Assembly (NCBI GenBank): GCA_947623455.1
Contig: OX392543.1
Location: 22,442,757-22,506,756 of the forward strand
DNA: 64,000 nt
Direction of reading: 5' to 3'
Source: Mimachlamys varia
Lineage: Eukaryota; Mollusca; Bivalvia; Pectinida; Pectinidae
Part shown: piece after piece, positions 27,662-38,741 of the stretch
How the letters are laid out: the number at the start of each line of letters is the position of its first letter
Numbering within the stretch: the stretch's first letter is position 1
Notes under the pieces: model-generated
Told to the model about the DNA's origin: nothing
Seen by the model: only the letters and a program-made list of their open reading frames with translations
Databases searched by the model: none
Translations under genes and position numbers: made by a program

Positions 27662-29107
27662 TATTTACATTTTCTCTTCACTCCGCCTCAATGAAACTAG
27701 TAAACTCTGGTTGCTTCATTTCCCGATGAAACAAGTGGGGCACGCGCTTTTTCGTTCCTGGCGAAGTAATACATTTGTTTACAATGTATCCGCCTAGACG
27801 AACTGTGTGCAATAATGAACGGGTGTACTACACACGAAAAACAGCTGTTTTACATGCCAATGAGTTATGCCAATATCATATCACACATAGCTTTAATAAT
27901 ACTTGATATGACAAAATACTGACATTTCCGAAAGCATTTATTCAAGATATGTTGGTCCTAAATTCCTCATTGATTCCCTCGATGATCGTGCGTTTAGGCC
28001 TAGGACCTTAAGCAAATTGGATCATCTGCCCGTCGGCAGATTTCGCATTTTTTTCATGTCCAATACTAAAAGAAAATGTTTGAGATTGGTCACAGAAATC
28101 CGTTCTCTTTTAAGAAGTTACATATGTTTTTTTCTATTATTCGACAAATGTAACATGTTCACGAAACTGATAAGCTAGCTAGACTAGATCTACGTTAGAG
28201 CCTAACCTAGCTTGCTCATAGAAGCCCGAGAATTTGTTACACTTACAGCGTAGTTTTTGGACCTAAACCACGGTGTCTAGAATAAATTTATACTTCCGAA
28301 GAGTTTTGATTAGGGTGTCATATTTATCGGAAACTGATCTTAACCTCCAAAAGTGTAACGTACTATAAAAACCTTAGTTTATGTCCAAAAGGAGATGTAA
28401 CGAATTATCAGGCACCTGTGATCTTGTCAGTAACTGTACTTACCTTTAAAGCTAAATATGTGGTTTTCGGTTAATGTCCCAAAATAAAAATCGTCCAATC
28501 ACTAATCCAGTTGATTACATGTCACCAATACCATTCATCATACCTTCATCAATAAGCTATACATGCCTAAATCCACTGACTGTTATGAGACGTTTTCAAT
28601 ATGCTTAGGCCTAACCGAAATCTGACTTCCGACAACTTTATTCGACTCGCTTCAACTGTGACCAAATCACAACGTAGTTAATTTACTGCTGCGCGATGCA
28701 AACTGCTCTAAAAACACTCTAGTAATTCATTTCATACTGGAAAGGTATTTCAATCAATTCTTAATGAAAATAAAAGTTTGAGAGGTATGATTACAGCACA
28801 TATAAAAGCCAAAAAATAAAAATCTTGTCTCTGGACTACATTTTTTCTGTTGCCAAGTGATGAATGAAGCTAGCTATCAGCTGTTCCGCGTATGTACATA
28901 CATGCCGATTAGTGTGCAACAATGTAACAAAGGTAAAGCATTGTGTGACACCGGCAGATTAAAGTACATGCGAATGGCGGGGAATTTAAAATAGCTAACG
29001 TAAATATAAGGATTGAATGTCTATTTTGTTGTTTGCATCGGCTGATGAAGTCAAGTGAACCTCGTGCAAATGGTACATGATCTGCTTCGCAGTTCACTCA
29101 ATCCTTA
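27662..29107. mobile_element. Unidentified ~1.45-kb insertion in the satellite
   Basis: Satellite sequence stops after cagttgaaaaagca and resumes at ttatcagatagactaatg, so about 1,446 bp of unrelated, less AT-rich DNA is inserted. I find no convincing terminal inverted or direct repeats, no long open frame (the best is 62 codons on the minus strand at 28,909-29,097) and no RNA-gene boxes. It could be a captured genomic segment or a decayed transposon. Confidence 0.5.
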
Positions 29108-30016
29108 ATTATCAGATAGACTAATGTACCTGAGTTGTTTTTATCAAGAATGAACAACGATTTTTTTAAAATTGGATGGCTGTTATAACTTCAATGATAT
29201 AATTACTTACAGACCCGCGACTTTTCTTCTTTCCGTGTCAAGTATTACAATGGTTTCCCATCAATATGATCAATTATTTTGCAATATAATATGACAAAAT
29301 GTTTGTATATTTTTGTCGAAAGTGTACATCGACTAGACCAAACAAAATATATCCATACTGATTCATAAAGCCTCTTTATATAATTTTACTAATTTGCATA
29401 AGTTAGATTGATTGCAAATTGCCTCTGTACTTGATTCAATGTGGTTGCATTGAAATGCATGTTTTTCAACGATTTTGTAGAACTAGTTACATGGTCGGTT
29501 TGTGTTTATTAAGTATAACTAACGGATGTTTTTTTAAAAGGTGGCTCCTTAAGTAATCAATAACGTTTACAGCTATTAATGTGTGTCCTCTTTTTTTCTT
29601 TCAAGAGGTAAAAAAACAATTGAACGATGTCTATGTTGATTCATTTGTTTGTTTTTTTCTTTTGTTCCATATATACATCTGCCCCTTTACAACTGGATAC
29701 AACAACAGTCGGTAAGTTATTGCTTTCTTTATAACTATGACCCCTCCTTCAGCATGTTCATGTTCTTCATCCCCATATTGCTATGGCCCAGCTGGACACA
29801 GTAAGTGGCAATCTGAAGATCTTCTCCAACATAAAGCTACGGGAGGTTTTCATGAAACTCCATCCATCAAATGAAATGTGAATTTCAAGATTCTTATGGA
29901 CTCTGTAGAAGATTATGCCAGATAATGGGCTAAACGTGAACATGCTGAATTGGATTCACTTTCAGATTGGGTTAAATCTATCAGGTCCTCTTTTCAGCTA
30001 GAACTGAATAAGAAGT

Positions 30017-30439
30017 GTGCGATACAAAATGAAAACTAAACACAAGTCGATCTTTCTTTACCCCGTTGTTCGAACAACACTGAACGACCTACATGACAAG
30101 TATGTGGTTGTGTCTGCAGACAAGGCATCTAATAACTTTATCCTAGTTTGCAAACGCTATTACATTCATTGTTTGCAAAAAGAACTGGGCCTGCTTGATA
30201 ACCAAGGTAACCCTACTTACGCATTGACCGTTTTTTCGAAAGATGAAATACTTTCCAATCATACATCAGTATTGCAATCATTCAAAATACCCGTTAATAA
30301 TAAAAACGCCGATTTACCTCTGCTATATTGGATACCTAAACTACACAAGGATCGTTATAAGCAACGTTTTATCGCTGGCTCGTCTCATTGCTTAACCAAG
30401 TCATTATCAAAACTTCTTACTACCATTCTCAGTACCGTT
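30017..30439 (+). pseudogene. Penelope-like RT, N-terminal piece
   Basis: A 141-residue open stretch corresponding to the fingers region of a Penelope-like reverse transcriptase. VVVSADKASNNFILVCKRYY comes first (about residues 31-50), then LPLLYWIPKLHKDRYKQRFI and the AGSSHCLTKSLSKLLTTIL segment at the end. The frame upstream is shifted: matching PLE protein can be read before 30,017 in other frames. It stops at 30,440, where a foreign PLE tail begins, and the RT resumes in the same frame at 30,836. It is part of a dead element and is not expected to be expressed. Confidence 0.8.
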
Positions 30440-30833
30440 TAATCAGGATTCGAGAGATGCAGGTTGATCAGAACTATGGACAAGTTTTATGGTCGCCATT
30501 TTTGTCTCATTGAGAGATATTCTGTATCCTTGAGTGATATGAAGATGGACGTTTTTGAGTATGCTCATTAGTGTGTTTACTTGTTGTGATTGACAATGAA
30601 ACTCGGTTCTCATTTTGAGAACTTGATGTTTACTTGGATGTGACAAAGATTTACATGGCGGGTGTCGTCGATGAAGCAGAAGACGCTTACTCCTTCGGAA
30701 CACCTGGTCTTATTCTCTTGTACTTTTGCAAGGGTCTCCATGTGAATCTTTCCTGTGTTTTTATTTTGCCCCTGGTTTAATCGATTTTGAGTTTGGATTA
30801 TGATTATGTTAACGCTTCGGTATTCTCTTATTT
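30440..30833 (+). mobile_element. PLE 3'-end fragment inserted inside the PLE RT
   Basis: Between ...TTILSTV and LQSYCETVYSRRG, which belong together in PLE proteins, lies about 394 bp that encodes the C-terminus of another PLE copy (FYGRHFCLIERYSVSLSDMK, then a stop). This is followed by the complete conserved 3' tail ending ttcggtattctcttattt. It is a 5'-truncated PLE copy nested in a second one, in the same orientation. Confidence 0.8.
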
Positions 30834-31833
30834 ATCTTCAGTCTTATTGTGAAACTGTATACTCCAGAAGAGGCATTAATGGGATGTGGTTTTTGAAAAA
30901 CTCAAAAGATTTTCTGGTCAGTCTTGAGCACCCCCTTCTCAAAAACGTTTCGTCCATCAAAACATTTGATTTTTCCACCCTGTGCACTACCATACAACAT
31001 GCAAAACTGAAAGAACGTCTTCGGTCTCTCATTATTAGAGCTTTCTTTTCCATGAAAGGTGAACGACGATACAAATACATGGTTGTGAGCTATCTCGGAG
31101 CATACTTTGTGAAAAACACAACAATGCTAGGTTGAAATATACTGCGGAAGATATAGTGCGAATGATTGAATTACTGGTTGACAATATCTATGTTGAATTC
31201 GGAGGAAACATATTCCAACAAATTGTTGGTATTCCAATGGGCACTAACTGTGCACCACTTATGGCTGACTTGTTTTTGTTTTCATACGAGGCTGAATTTG
31301 TCGAGGGGCTTATCAGGACGGGTAACAACAAACTTGCCAAATCTTTCAACTTCACTTTCAGGTATATCGACGATGTGTTGTCTATAAACAACAAGATGTT
31401 TGCTGACCTAGTCGATCGTATATACCCTACTGAACTTGAGATTAAAGACACAACAGACTCTCCTACATCAGCTTCTTACCTCGATCTTTACTTAAGCTAT
31501 GACCAACACGGGCAACTTAGTACTAAGCTGTATGATAAACGTGACGATTTCGATTTTCCGATCGTGAACTTTCCCTTTCTTGATAATAACATCCCTGCTT
31601 CTCCATCATATGGTGTTTACATGTCGCAGTTGATTCGTTATTCCAGGGCTTGCTCTGAATATCGCGATTTTCGATGTCAACTGCTGCCGAACAAACTTAC
31701 GGCACAGGGACTCGAGATATGCAGGTTGATGAAGACTATGGGAAAGTTTTATGGTCGCCATCTTGATCTCATCGAGAAATATTCTGTATCTTTGTGTGAT
31801 ATGAGGATGGACGTGTTTGAGTTTGCTTGTTAG
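30834..31833 (+). pseudogene. Penelope-like RT, palm and C-terminal piece
   Basis: The RT continues as LQSYCETVYSRRGINGMWFL, then motif A (FDFSTLCTTI), up to a frameshift near 31,132. It continues in another frame with KYTAEDIVRMIELLVDNIYV, GIPMGTNCAPLMADLFLFSY, the catalytic YIDD (about 31,363-31,374), ELEIKDTTDSPTSASYLDLY and a C-terminal FYGRHLDLIEKYSVSLCDMR before the stop at 31,833. Catalytic Asp residues of motifs A and C are present, so decay came from frame damage rather than loss of the active site. No endonuclease follows. Confidence 0.85.
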
Positions 31834-32098
31834 TGTGTTTACTTGTTGTGATGACAATGATGGCTCGGTTCTCATTTTGAGGATTGATGTTTACTTGGAT
31901 GTGACAAAGATTTACATGGCGGGTGTCGTCGATGAAGCAGAAGACGCTTACTCCTCCGGAACACCTAGTCTTATTCTCTTGTGCTTTTACGAGAGTCTCC
32001 ATGTAATTTTTCCTTTGTTCCTATTTTGCCCCCAGTTTAATCGATTTTGAGTTCGGATTATGGTTTTGTTGACGCTTTGGTATTCTCTGATTTGTTTT

Positions 32099-34494
32099 TT
32101 ATGAATGAACCTCTGCTAAGGCTGACCTTCCGTTTAAAGTGCCGTACTGAAAACTCAATTCAACAGTTTTAATTCTTTAAATATTGTTTCATTATTTCGG
32201 TGTATTTAGATGTAATATCTTTTTCTATTGTCTTTCATTGTTAATATCTTATCATGTTCTTATTAAATATGGCCAACTGAGGGGCTAATTGTTTTTTAAT
32301 TTACACATGTTAACATAAAAACTGATTAGGATTGTAATATGTATTGCCTAAATCAAATGGTTTTTCATTATTGATCAGTTCTAGCGAAAAAAATATTTCC
32401 CTATATCACCTAATCTGATTAGCCGAAATAAATAATTTTTATTAAAAGAATTGATTAAAGCTCGAACTGAACGATTTCATCATCACGATGATCCTTCTTC
32501 AATCTAAAATAATCTTGATGACAGGATATTATTATTTGTATATGCATCAAACCTCACTTTTAAACAAAACGTATCTTGCGGACATTTGGTGCAACATTCG
32601 TTATAAATTATCATTTCGCAGCGAATGGCTTAAGGAAAAAGATTAATTTGAAGTCAAATAGAGAAGAGCAGTTGAATAAGCATTATCATATAGGCTAATG
32701 TACATGAGTTGTTTTTATCAAGAATGAACAAGGAAAAATATTAAATTGGAAGGCTGTTATAACTTCAATGATTTAATAACTTCAAGACACACGACTTTTC
32801 TTCTTTCCTTGTAAAACATTACAAAGTTTTCCGATCAACATGATCAACTATTCTCCAATGTAATATGACAAAATATTTGTATATTTTTGTCGACATTTAG
32901 TTTACACCGACTAAACCCAACAAAATATATCCAGACTGATTCATAAAGCCTCTTTATATAAGTTAACTAGTTTGCATACGTTAGATTGATTTCAAATTGC
33001 CTCTGTACTTGATTCAATGTGGTTGCATTGAAATGCATGTTTGTCAACGATTTTGTTTAGAACTAGTTGCACTGTCGGTTTGTGTTCATTGGGTATAACC
33101 AACGAATGTTTTCAAAAGTTTGCTCCACAAGTAATCAATAACGTTTACAGTTATTAACGTGTTTCGTCTTTTTTCTTTCAAAAGGATAAAAAATATTTGA
33201 ACGATCAGTGCTGTATTGTCTATGTTTATTCATGTGTTTGTTCCTTTCTTTTGTTCCATAAATACACCTACCCCTTTATGACTGGATACAACAACAGAAC
33301 GTAAGTTATTTCTTTTCATAACTGTAAATTTTAATTCTTCAAATAATGTTTCATTATTTCGGTGTACTTAGATGTTGTATCTTTTTCTATTGTCTTTCAT
33401 TGTTAATATATTATCATTTTTTTTTTAAATATGGCCAAATGAGGGGTTCTCTTTTTTTTGATTTACACATGTTTACAGTAAAACTGATTATGATTGTAAC
33501 ATATGTTGTCTAAATCCAATGGTTCTTCATTATTAGCGACAAGAATATTTCCCTATATCACCTTTTCTGATTATTCGTAATAAATCTTTTTTATTAAAGG
33601 AATTTATTAAAGCTCCAACTGAACGATTTCATCATCACGATGATCCTTCTTGAATCTAAAATATTTTTGTTGACATGATATTATTATTTGTATATGCATT
33701 AAACCTCACTTTTAAACAAAACGTATCTGACGGACATTTCATGGAAAATTCGTTGTAAATTATTATTTGCATTATCATATAGGCTAATGTACCTGAGTTG
33801 TTTTTATCAAGAATGAACCAGGGAAATATTAAATTGGAAGGCTGATATACTTTCAAGGATTTAATTACTTCAAGACCCGCGACTTTTCTTCTTTCCTTGT
33901 CAAGTATTACAATGGTTTCCCATCAATATGATCAACTATTCTGCAATGTAATATGACAAAAGATTCGTACATTTTTGTCGAAAGTTTAGTGTACATCGAC
34001 TAGACCAAACAAAATATATCCAGACTGATTCATAAAGCCTCTTTATAAAATTTTACTAGTTTTCATACGTTAGATTGATTTCAAATTGCCTCTGTACTTA
34101 TCCAATGTGGTTGCATTAAAACGCATGTTTTTCAACGATTTTTGTTGAACTAGTTACACTGTCGGTTTGTGTTCATCGAGTATAACCAACGGATGTTTTC
34201 AAAAAGTGGCTCCTCAAGTAATCAATATAAGTTTCCTTTTTTTTAAAAGGTTAAAAAATATTTGAACGATAAGTACTGTATTGTCTATGTTGATTCGTGT
34301 GTTTGGTCTTTCCTTTTGTTCCATAAATACACCTACCCCTTCATAACTGAATACAACAACAGATTGTAAGTTATTGCTTTCATAGCAATAAATGAGCCTC
34401 TGCTTAGGCTGTCCCTGCATTAAGAGATCCGTACTGAAAACTCATTTCAGCAGTTTTAATTCTTTAAATAATGTTTTATTATTGCGGTATATTT
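32099..34494 (+). repeat. Diverged family B satellite monomers
   Basis: About two B-type monomers resume after the PLE (gaatgaacctctgctaaggctgacc). Landmarks include ggatattattatttgtatatgcat at about 32,523 and 33,675, and the conserved ccctttatgactggatacaacaacag near 33,270 and 34,335. The second monomer lacks part of the usual sequence around 33,765-33,775 (tatttgcattatcatatagg fusion). Confidence 0.8.
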
Positions 34495-34975
34495 ACAGTC
34501 TACACCGACATTCGCTCGATAACCATTGTACTGCAAACTAGAGTTATTTTCCAATAACTATACTTGAGAACGTGCAAAATTATATGACGTCGACAACAAT
34601 ACATGTGGGCGGAGCTATGCAAATTATTCCATTCGAATCACAATTGTATGACGTCATTAACAATTGACATGGGCGGAGCTAGCTACGGCTTGTGCAAACT
34701 GTTACATTTATCAAACTGTTTTCACGTTTGTTAGTTTTGCAATGAAATGTATGTCCGCAGATGGGGCTAAATTGAACAGAAAAGTTATGACCCATTTACA
34801 CAAAATACTGTAAATATAAGAATTAACCTTTGATTTTGTTTAGTTTATGAGATCATAAATCCAATGGAGCAGTCGGTAAATTTAACGTAAACGCTTCGCG
34901 TTTACGCAATTTACCTCGTGCTCCATTGGATTTATGATCTCATAAACTAAACAAAATCAAAGGTTAATCCTTAAG
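34495..34975. mobile_element. Foldback-type insertion with a 147-bp hairpin
   Basis: Satellite homology stops at ggtatatttaca and restarts as a gtgttcaatgggtctaacc monomer. The intervening ~480 bp has two tatgacgtc...gggcggagct units (about 34,582-34,618 and 34,647-34,684) and ends in a large inverted repeat. Arms at 34,822-34,871 and 34,919-34,968 are almost perfect complements, and the centre contains cgtaaacgc ttc gcgtttacg. Likely a non-autonomous foldback element; the family is not recognised. Confidence 0.65.
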
Positions 34976-36770
34976 TAATTAGATGTAATGTGTTCAATGG
35001 GTCTAACCAACGGGTATTTTCGAAAGGTGGATAATCACGTAATCAATACGGTTGACAATTATAATTTTGTTTCTCCTTTTCTTCTTTCAAAAGTTGAAAA
35101 ATAATTAAATGAAAAGTACTTTATTTACTATTTGATTCATGTGTTTGTTCTTTTCCTTTGTTCCATATTTACACCTGCCACTTTATGACTGGATACAAAA
35201 ACAGACGGTAAGTTATTGTTTATCCTATCTATAAATGTTCATTTGCACAAGTTGACAATCCCTGTAACTTCCGTGCTCAAAACTGATATCATCCGCTTTA
35301 ATTTTTTAAATAATATTTCTTTATTTCAGTATATTTAGATGTTAGATATCTTTTTATTTTCTTACATGGTAAATATCTTATACTTTTGTCTGACACTCCG
35401 GTTAAAGTTCCTTGTTGAAAACTTATTCAGCGGTTTTAATTCTTTCAATACTGTTGGGTTTTTTTTTTTTGGGGGGGGGGGGGGGAGGGGGGGTGCGGTA
35501 TATTGAGATATATTTCTATTTTCATTCATGTTATATCTAAAAAAAATTCCAAAGGTCCAATTGAGATGTTCATTTTCTTTTGAATTACAGATGTTTAAAG
35601 AATAATTGATAAAACATTATCATAAAGGCTAATGTAACTGAGTTTTAATCAGGAATGAACAAGGACAATTCTTAAATTGGAAGGCTGCAATAATTGTTAT
35701 GATTTATTTACTTCAAGGCGCACGACGTTTCCTCTTTCATTCATTAGTATTACAAATGTTTCCCTATAAACATGATCAACTATTCTGCAATGTTATATGA
35801 CAGCATGTTTGTATATTTTTGTCGAAATTTTTGTGTACATCGACTAGACAAAACAAAATATATCCAAACTGAATTATAAAGCCTCTTTATATAATTTGCC
35901 TTGTTTGCATACGCAAGATTGATTTCAAATTGCTTAGGTAATTGATTCAATGTGGTTGTATTGAAACGCATGTTTTAATCATATTTAAGAACTTGTTATA
36001 CTGTACGTCTGTGTCCAATGGGTCTAACCAACGGATATTTTCGAAAGGTGGATAATCAAATAATCAATACGGTTGACATTTATAATTTTGTTTCCTCTTT
36101 CCTTCTTTCAAAAGTTGAAAAAAAATTGAATGAAAAGTACTTTATTGACATCGTTGATTCATGTGTTTGTTCTTTTCCTTTGTTCCATATATACACCTGC
36201 TACTTTATGACTGGATACAAAAACAGAAAGTAAATTATTGTTTATCATATCTATAAATGTTCATTTGCACAAGTTGACCCTCCCTGTAGAGTTCCGTGCT
36301 CAAAACTCATTTCAGTCGTTTTAATTTTTAAATTACTGTTTCTATATTTCAGTATATTTAGATTAAGATATTTATTTATCATTTTACATGGTTAATATCT
36401 GACAATTTATTTTGTTTATCAATATGGCCAACAGGTGTTCATTTCTTTAAATTTATAGTATATTTAGATATAAGTTATCTTCTCATTGTCTTACATGGTA
36501 ATATCTTATAACTTTGGTTTTTATTAATATGTCCAACTGAGATGTTCTTTTCTTTAAATTTACAAAGGTTAACAGAATAACTGATTCCCATTGTACTATA
36601 TATTGCCTAAATCAAATATTTCGTCAGTATTGATCAGTTCTAGTTTAATGAATATTTCCATTTATCACCGATTGTATGAAGTCAATCATTTTTTATTGAA
36701 TGAATTTATTAAACCTCGTAATGAAATATTTCATTATCTAGGTTAACCTTCTTGAATTTATAATATTTTT
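34976..36770 (+). repeat. Intermediate monomers related to the family A progenitor
   Basis: These monomers share family A diagnostic wording (caatgggtctaaccaacgg, ttccgtgctcaaaactcat, aattgaatgaaaagtac). They keep the ~390-bp segment (35,610-35,900: cattatcataaaggctaatg to ataaagcctctttatataatt) that A has lost. The stretch 36,018-36,233 is open for 71 residues across the whole conserved block. The array ends at about 36,770 (aatttataatatttt). Confidence 0.75.
35459..35493. repeat. T12-G15-A-G7 homopolymer tract
   Basis: A run of 12 T followed by 15 G, one A and 7 G interrupts a satellite monomer. It has G-quadruplex potential, and its exact length could be an assembly or polymerase artefact. 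Confidence 0.9.
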
Positions 36771-37893
36771 TTTGTTCTTCCCTTGATATCACAGTGGCAA
36801 ATTCTATATAATGTTTTCTTCCTATGTGAATTTGTGATTTATTATTTTGAATGTTGGAAATCAGAGACATATGATTGAACTATTGTGTTTATTTTGTAAA
36901 TATATATGGTTATGTGTATAATTAAAGCTATATTATAAACGTATCAATGATATATTTTGTTCAAATAGCGTAGATCTACAATTTTTTTTGATTTCATATT
37001 TGATGACACTGTGTCACCTTTTTAAGTTTTAAACCAATGTGTCCCGGCCACGGGAAAAATCCGGGATTGGACTGTGTATTGATATTAAAACGACTGTATA
37101 CATGTTCCTATTGCTGAAGTGCCTCAATGCCATATGCAAACAGATGGAAATAGGGGTGCAAAATAATCTGTAAACAGAGAAGTTTTTGACATCAATGTAC
37201 AATATGAAAGATGTTAAAAATCCGTTGCCTTGAGTGAGAGAATGTTTATACTATATATATATATGTAGAAGTACTCCTTTACCATGAAAGATATTTTAGA
37301 CAATTGTTCAACGTTCGATAAGAAATTAGAGATTTCGCGAAAAATCACTTGCATCATACAACACAGTTATAATTACAAACATGTCGAATTTTATTCTTGT
37401 TTTCGTTCATTAACTATTGGGTGCGGTTCAAATGATTGTGACAAATAGTGTTAATGCTTTATTGTTCTCCCATCATGAACAGATTTTTATCCTCTTTTAC
37501 CTGTCCAACATTTCTCTGTCACCCACTAAGGTATGATAGATATCACGAGCTGACAACAATGCAATAATGTCATGATAATACTTGATGACGTAACGACAAC
37601 AATATAATGACGTCACGACAACAGTACCATCACAAAAAGTCAACAATTCAATCACGTCACGTCAGCTTATGTGTTGCATTGTTACTTTCGTTAAAACAAT
37701 ACCAAATGATGGGAGTAAAATAATCATCCCCTCCCTTGAAGTTGCGACAGAAAATCTCCAACCTGCGAGATGGTCTTACATGATTTTACTACAATGGAGG
37801 AAGGAAAGGGCATTGTCTTATTAATTGTACGTTCCATCAAAATGCCTGCTAAATATTCTGTTGTTTTATTGAAGCTACTCATTTTACTTCTAG
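36771..37893. other. Non-satellite DNA upstream of the first FN3 exon
   Basis: The satellite ends at about 36,770, and the paralogous block shared with 48,499-50,641 begins at about 36,985 (ttgatttcatatttgatga). I see no gene before 37,770. From ATG 37,770, and from ATG 37,842, an in-frame reading runs into the FN3 exon without a stop. The second would start MPAKYSVVLLKLLILLLA, which resembles a signal peptide. In the duplicate copy the corresponding frame is broken by 2 extra bases near 49,583 before the conserved acceptor, so I treat this stretch as intron or 5' flank rather than proven coding sequence. Confidence 0.5.
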
Positions 37894-38184
37894 CTGTACC
37901 AAGTGAACCTTGCATCATGAAAGTGATCCATGCTGATCAAACGTCGTTGACTGTCTCTTGGAAACCACCGTTAAGAGAGGGCAAATCGCCAGTCACAAGA
38001 TACATCGTAGAGAAACGCACTCCTTGGACCCAGGTTGCCGTGGTCCCCGCAGATGAGATCTCCTGTGTTGCTGATAATCTTAATGAAGGCACAGAGTATG
38101 GATTCCGCATCACTGCTGTCAATAAATACGGCAAGAGCCCATTTTTAGAATCCGACCAGACTTACACGCCTAAGAGCTCTTACA
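37894..38184 (+). CDS. FN3 domain exon, first copy, of an FN3/Death-domain gene
   Basis: A 291-nt exon encoding 97 residues that form one fibronectin type III domain. It has the B-strand Trp in SLTVSWKPP (W23), a second-half core with L63, Y69 and F71 in NLNEGTEYGFRITAVNKYG, and a linker TPKSSYS at the end. The wording is closest in style to titin/twitchin-type FN3 repeats; this is a family resemblance only. A pyrimidine-rich acceptor (cattttacttctag) precedes it and TTACA/GTAAGTAC follows. Both boundaries split a codon after its first base, so the exon is phase 1-1 and its length is divisible by three. FN3 domains are about 90-100-residue binding or spacer modules. The frame also stays open upstream to 37,770, leaving a possible alternative start. 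Gene identity is not recognised. Confidence 0.85.
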
Positions 38185-38280
38185 GTAAGTACATATAAAG
38201 ACTTTAACCAGTAGTTACTTAGAAGTTAAGAAGTTGTTACGGTCAGGAATACAACCAGCAGAAATCTAAGAATATCTAAA

Positions 38281-38741
38281 GGACTCACACAACTAAATAA
38301 TTTACTATATGTCATTACTAAGCTTTAGAGCTAATAACTTTAATATTTGAAGTTCAACACTAGTGACAACTGCTTGGATTCACAGATACATATATGGCAA
38401 AGACTTCAAATGACATTTTATCAGAAGTTTCGTGGCATTTTAGCTCGCTACGAGCGTTTGCTTCGGACAACTACTGGAAATTTACATATCAAACCAGTGA
38501 AATGGGACGGGAACACCCTCTGACTTTTGACCCCATATCAATCCGCCATCACATATCAAAATCTACCAAAAGTATACATTTTTGTAAAGTTAAATATCTA
38601 TAGATTTCATTCAATGCAGAATATGTCAACAATTACCTATTTAGATTATCAGAATCACTGTACTTAGCCGGAACAAATTTTCGGTAGGGACTACAATCGT
38701 ATGAAACACGTCGTGATAGGCTGATTTAGTTGTGTGAGTCC
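38281..38741. mobile_element. 461-bp MITE with TAAA target duplication
   Basis: Terminal inverted repeats GGACTCACACAACTAAAT and its complement ATTTAGTTGTGTGAGTCC lie at the ends, flanked by TAAA (38,277-38,280 and 38,742-38,745). The duplicated locus has the intact empty site aaaatgtcTAAAgtctaac at about 50,008, which proves insertion after the duplication. A short open reading (38,394-38,603) inside it has no recognisable domain. Confidence 0.9.

Larger units (their letters stand above)
20981..29741 (+). repeat. Diverged family B monomers carrying several insertions
   Basis: From 20,981 onwards the array consists of B-type monomers of about 1.2-1.3 kb that diverge progressively (acgtatctggcggacattt, catcatcacgatgatcc and caacaacagacggtaag landmarks). 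The satellite is interrupted at 22,673-23,057, 24,026-24,106, 24,331-25,171 and 27,662-29,107. The frame 22,324-22,518 is open for 64 residues, and the repeats encode Cys-containing peptides in places. No frame stays open across copies. Confidence 0.85.
29742..32098 (+). mobile_element. Penelope-like retroelement (decayed, nested)
   Basis: The satellite is interrupted between ttataactat and gaatgaacctctgc by a 2.36-kb retroelement. Decayed N-terminal sequence (AKREHAELDSLSDWVKSIRS-like, 29,917-29,990) is followed by RT pieces at 30,017-30,439 and 30,834-31,833, then a noncoding 3' tail (aagatttacatggcgggtgtcgtcgatgaagcag...) that recurs elsewhere in the window. The RT carries the Penelope-type WIPKLHK, IPMGTNCAPLMADLF and YIDDVLS motifs. 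No GIY-YIG endonuclease is visible in what remains. Stops, a frameshift and a nested insertion make it inactive. Confidence 0.85.

Noticed and set aside
31817..32050. Open frames across PLE tails reading AGVVDEAEDAYSSGTPxL on the plus strand
   Set aside because: The reading lies after the RT stop in the noncoding tail, and its frame is not preserved between copies. The nucleotide sequence, not a peptide, appears conserved.
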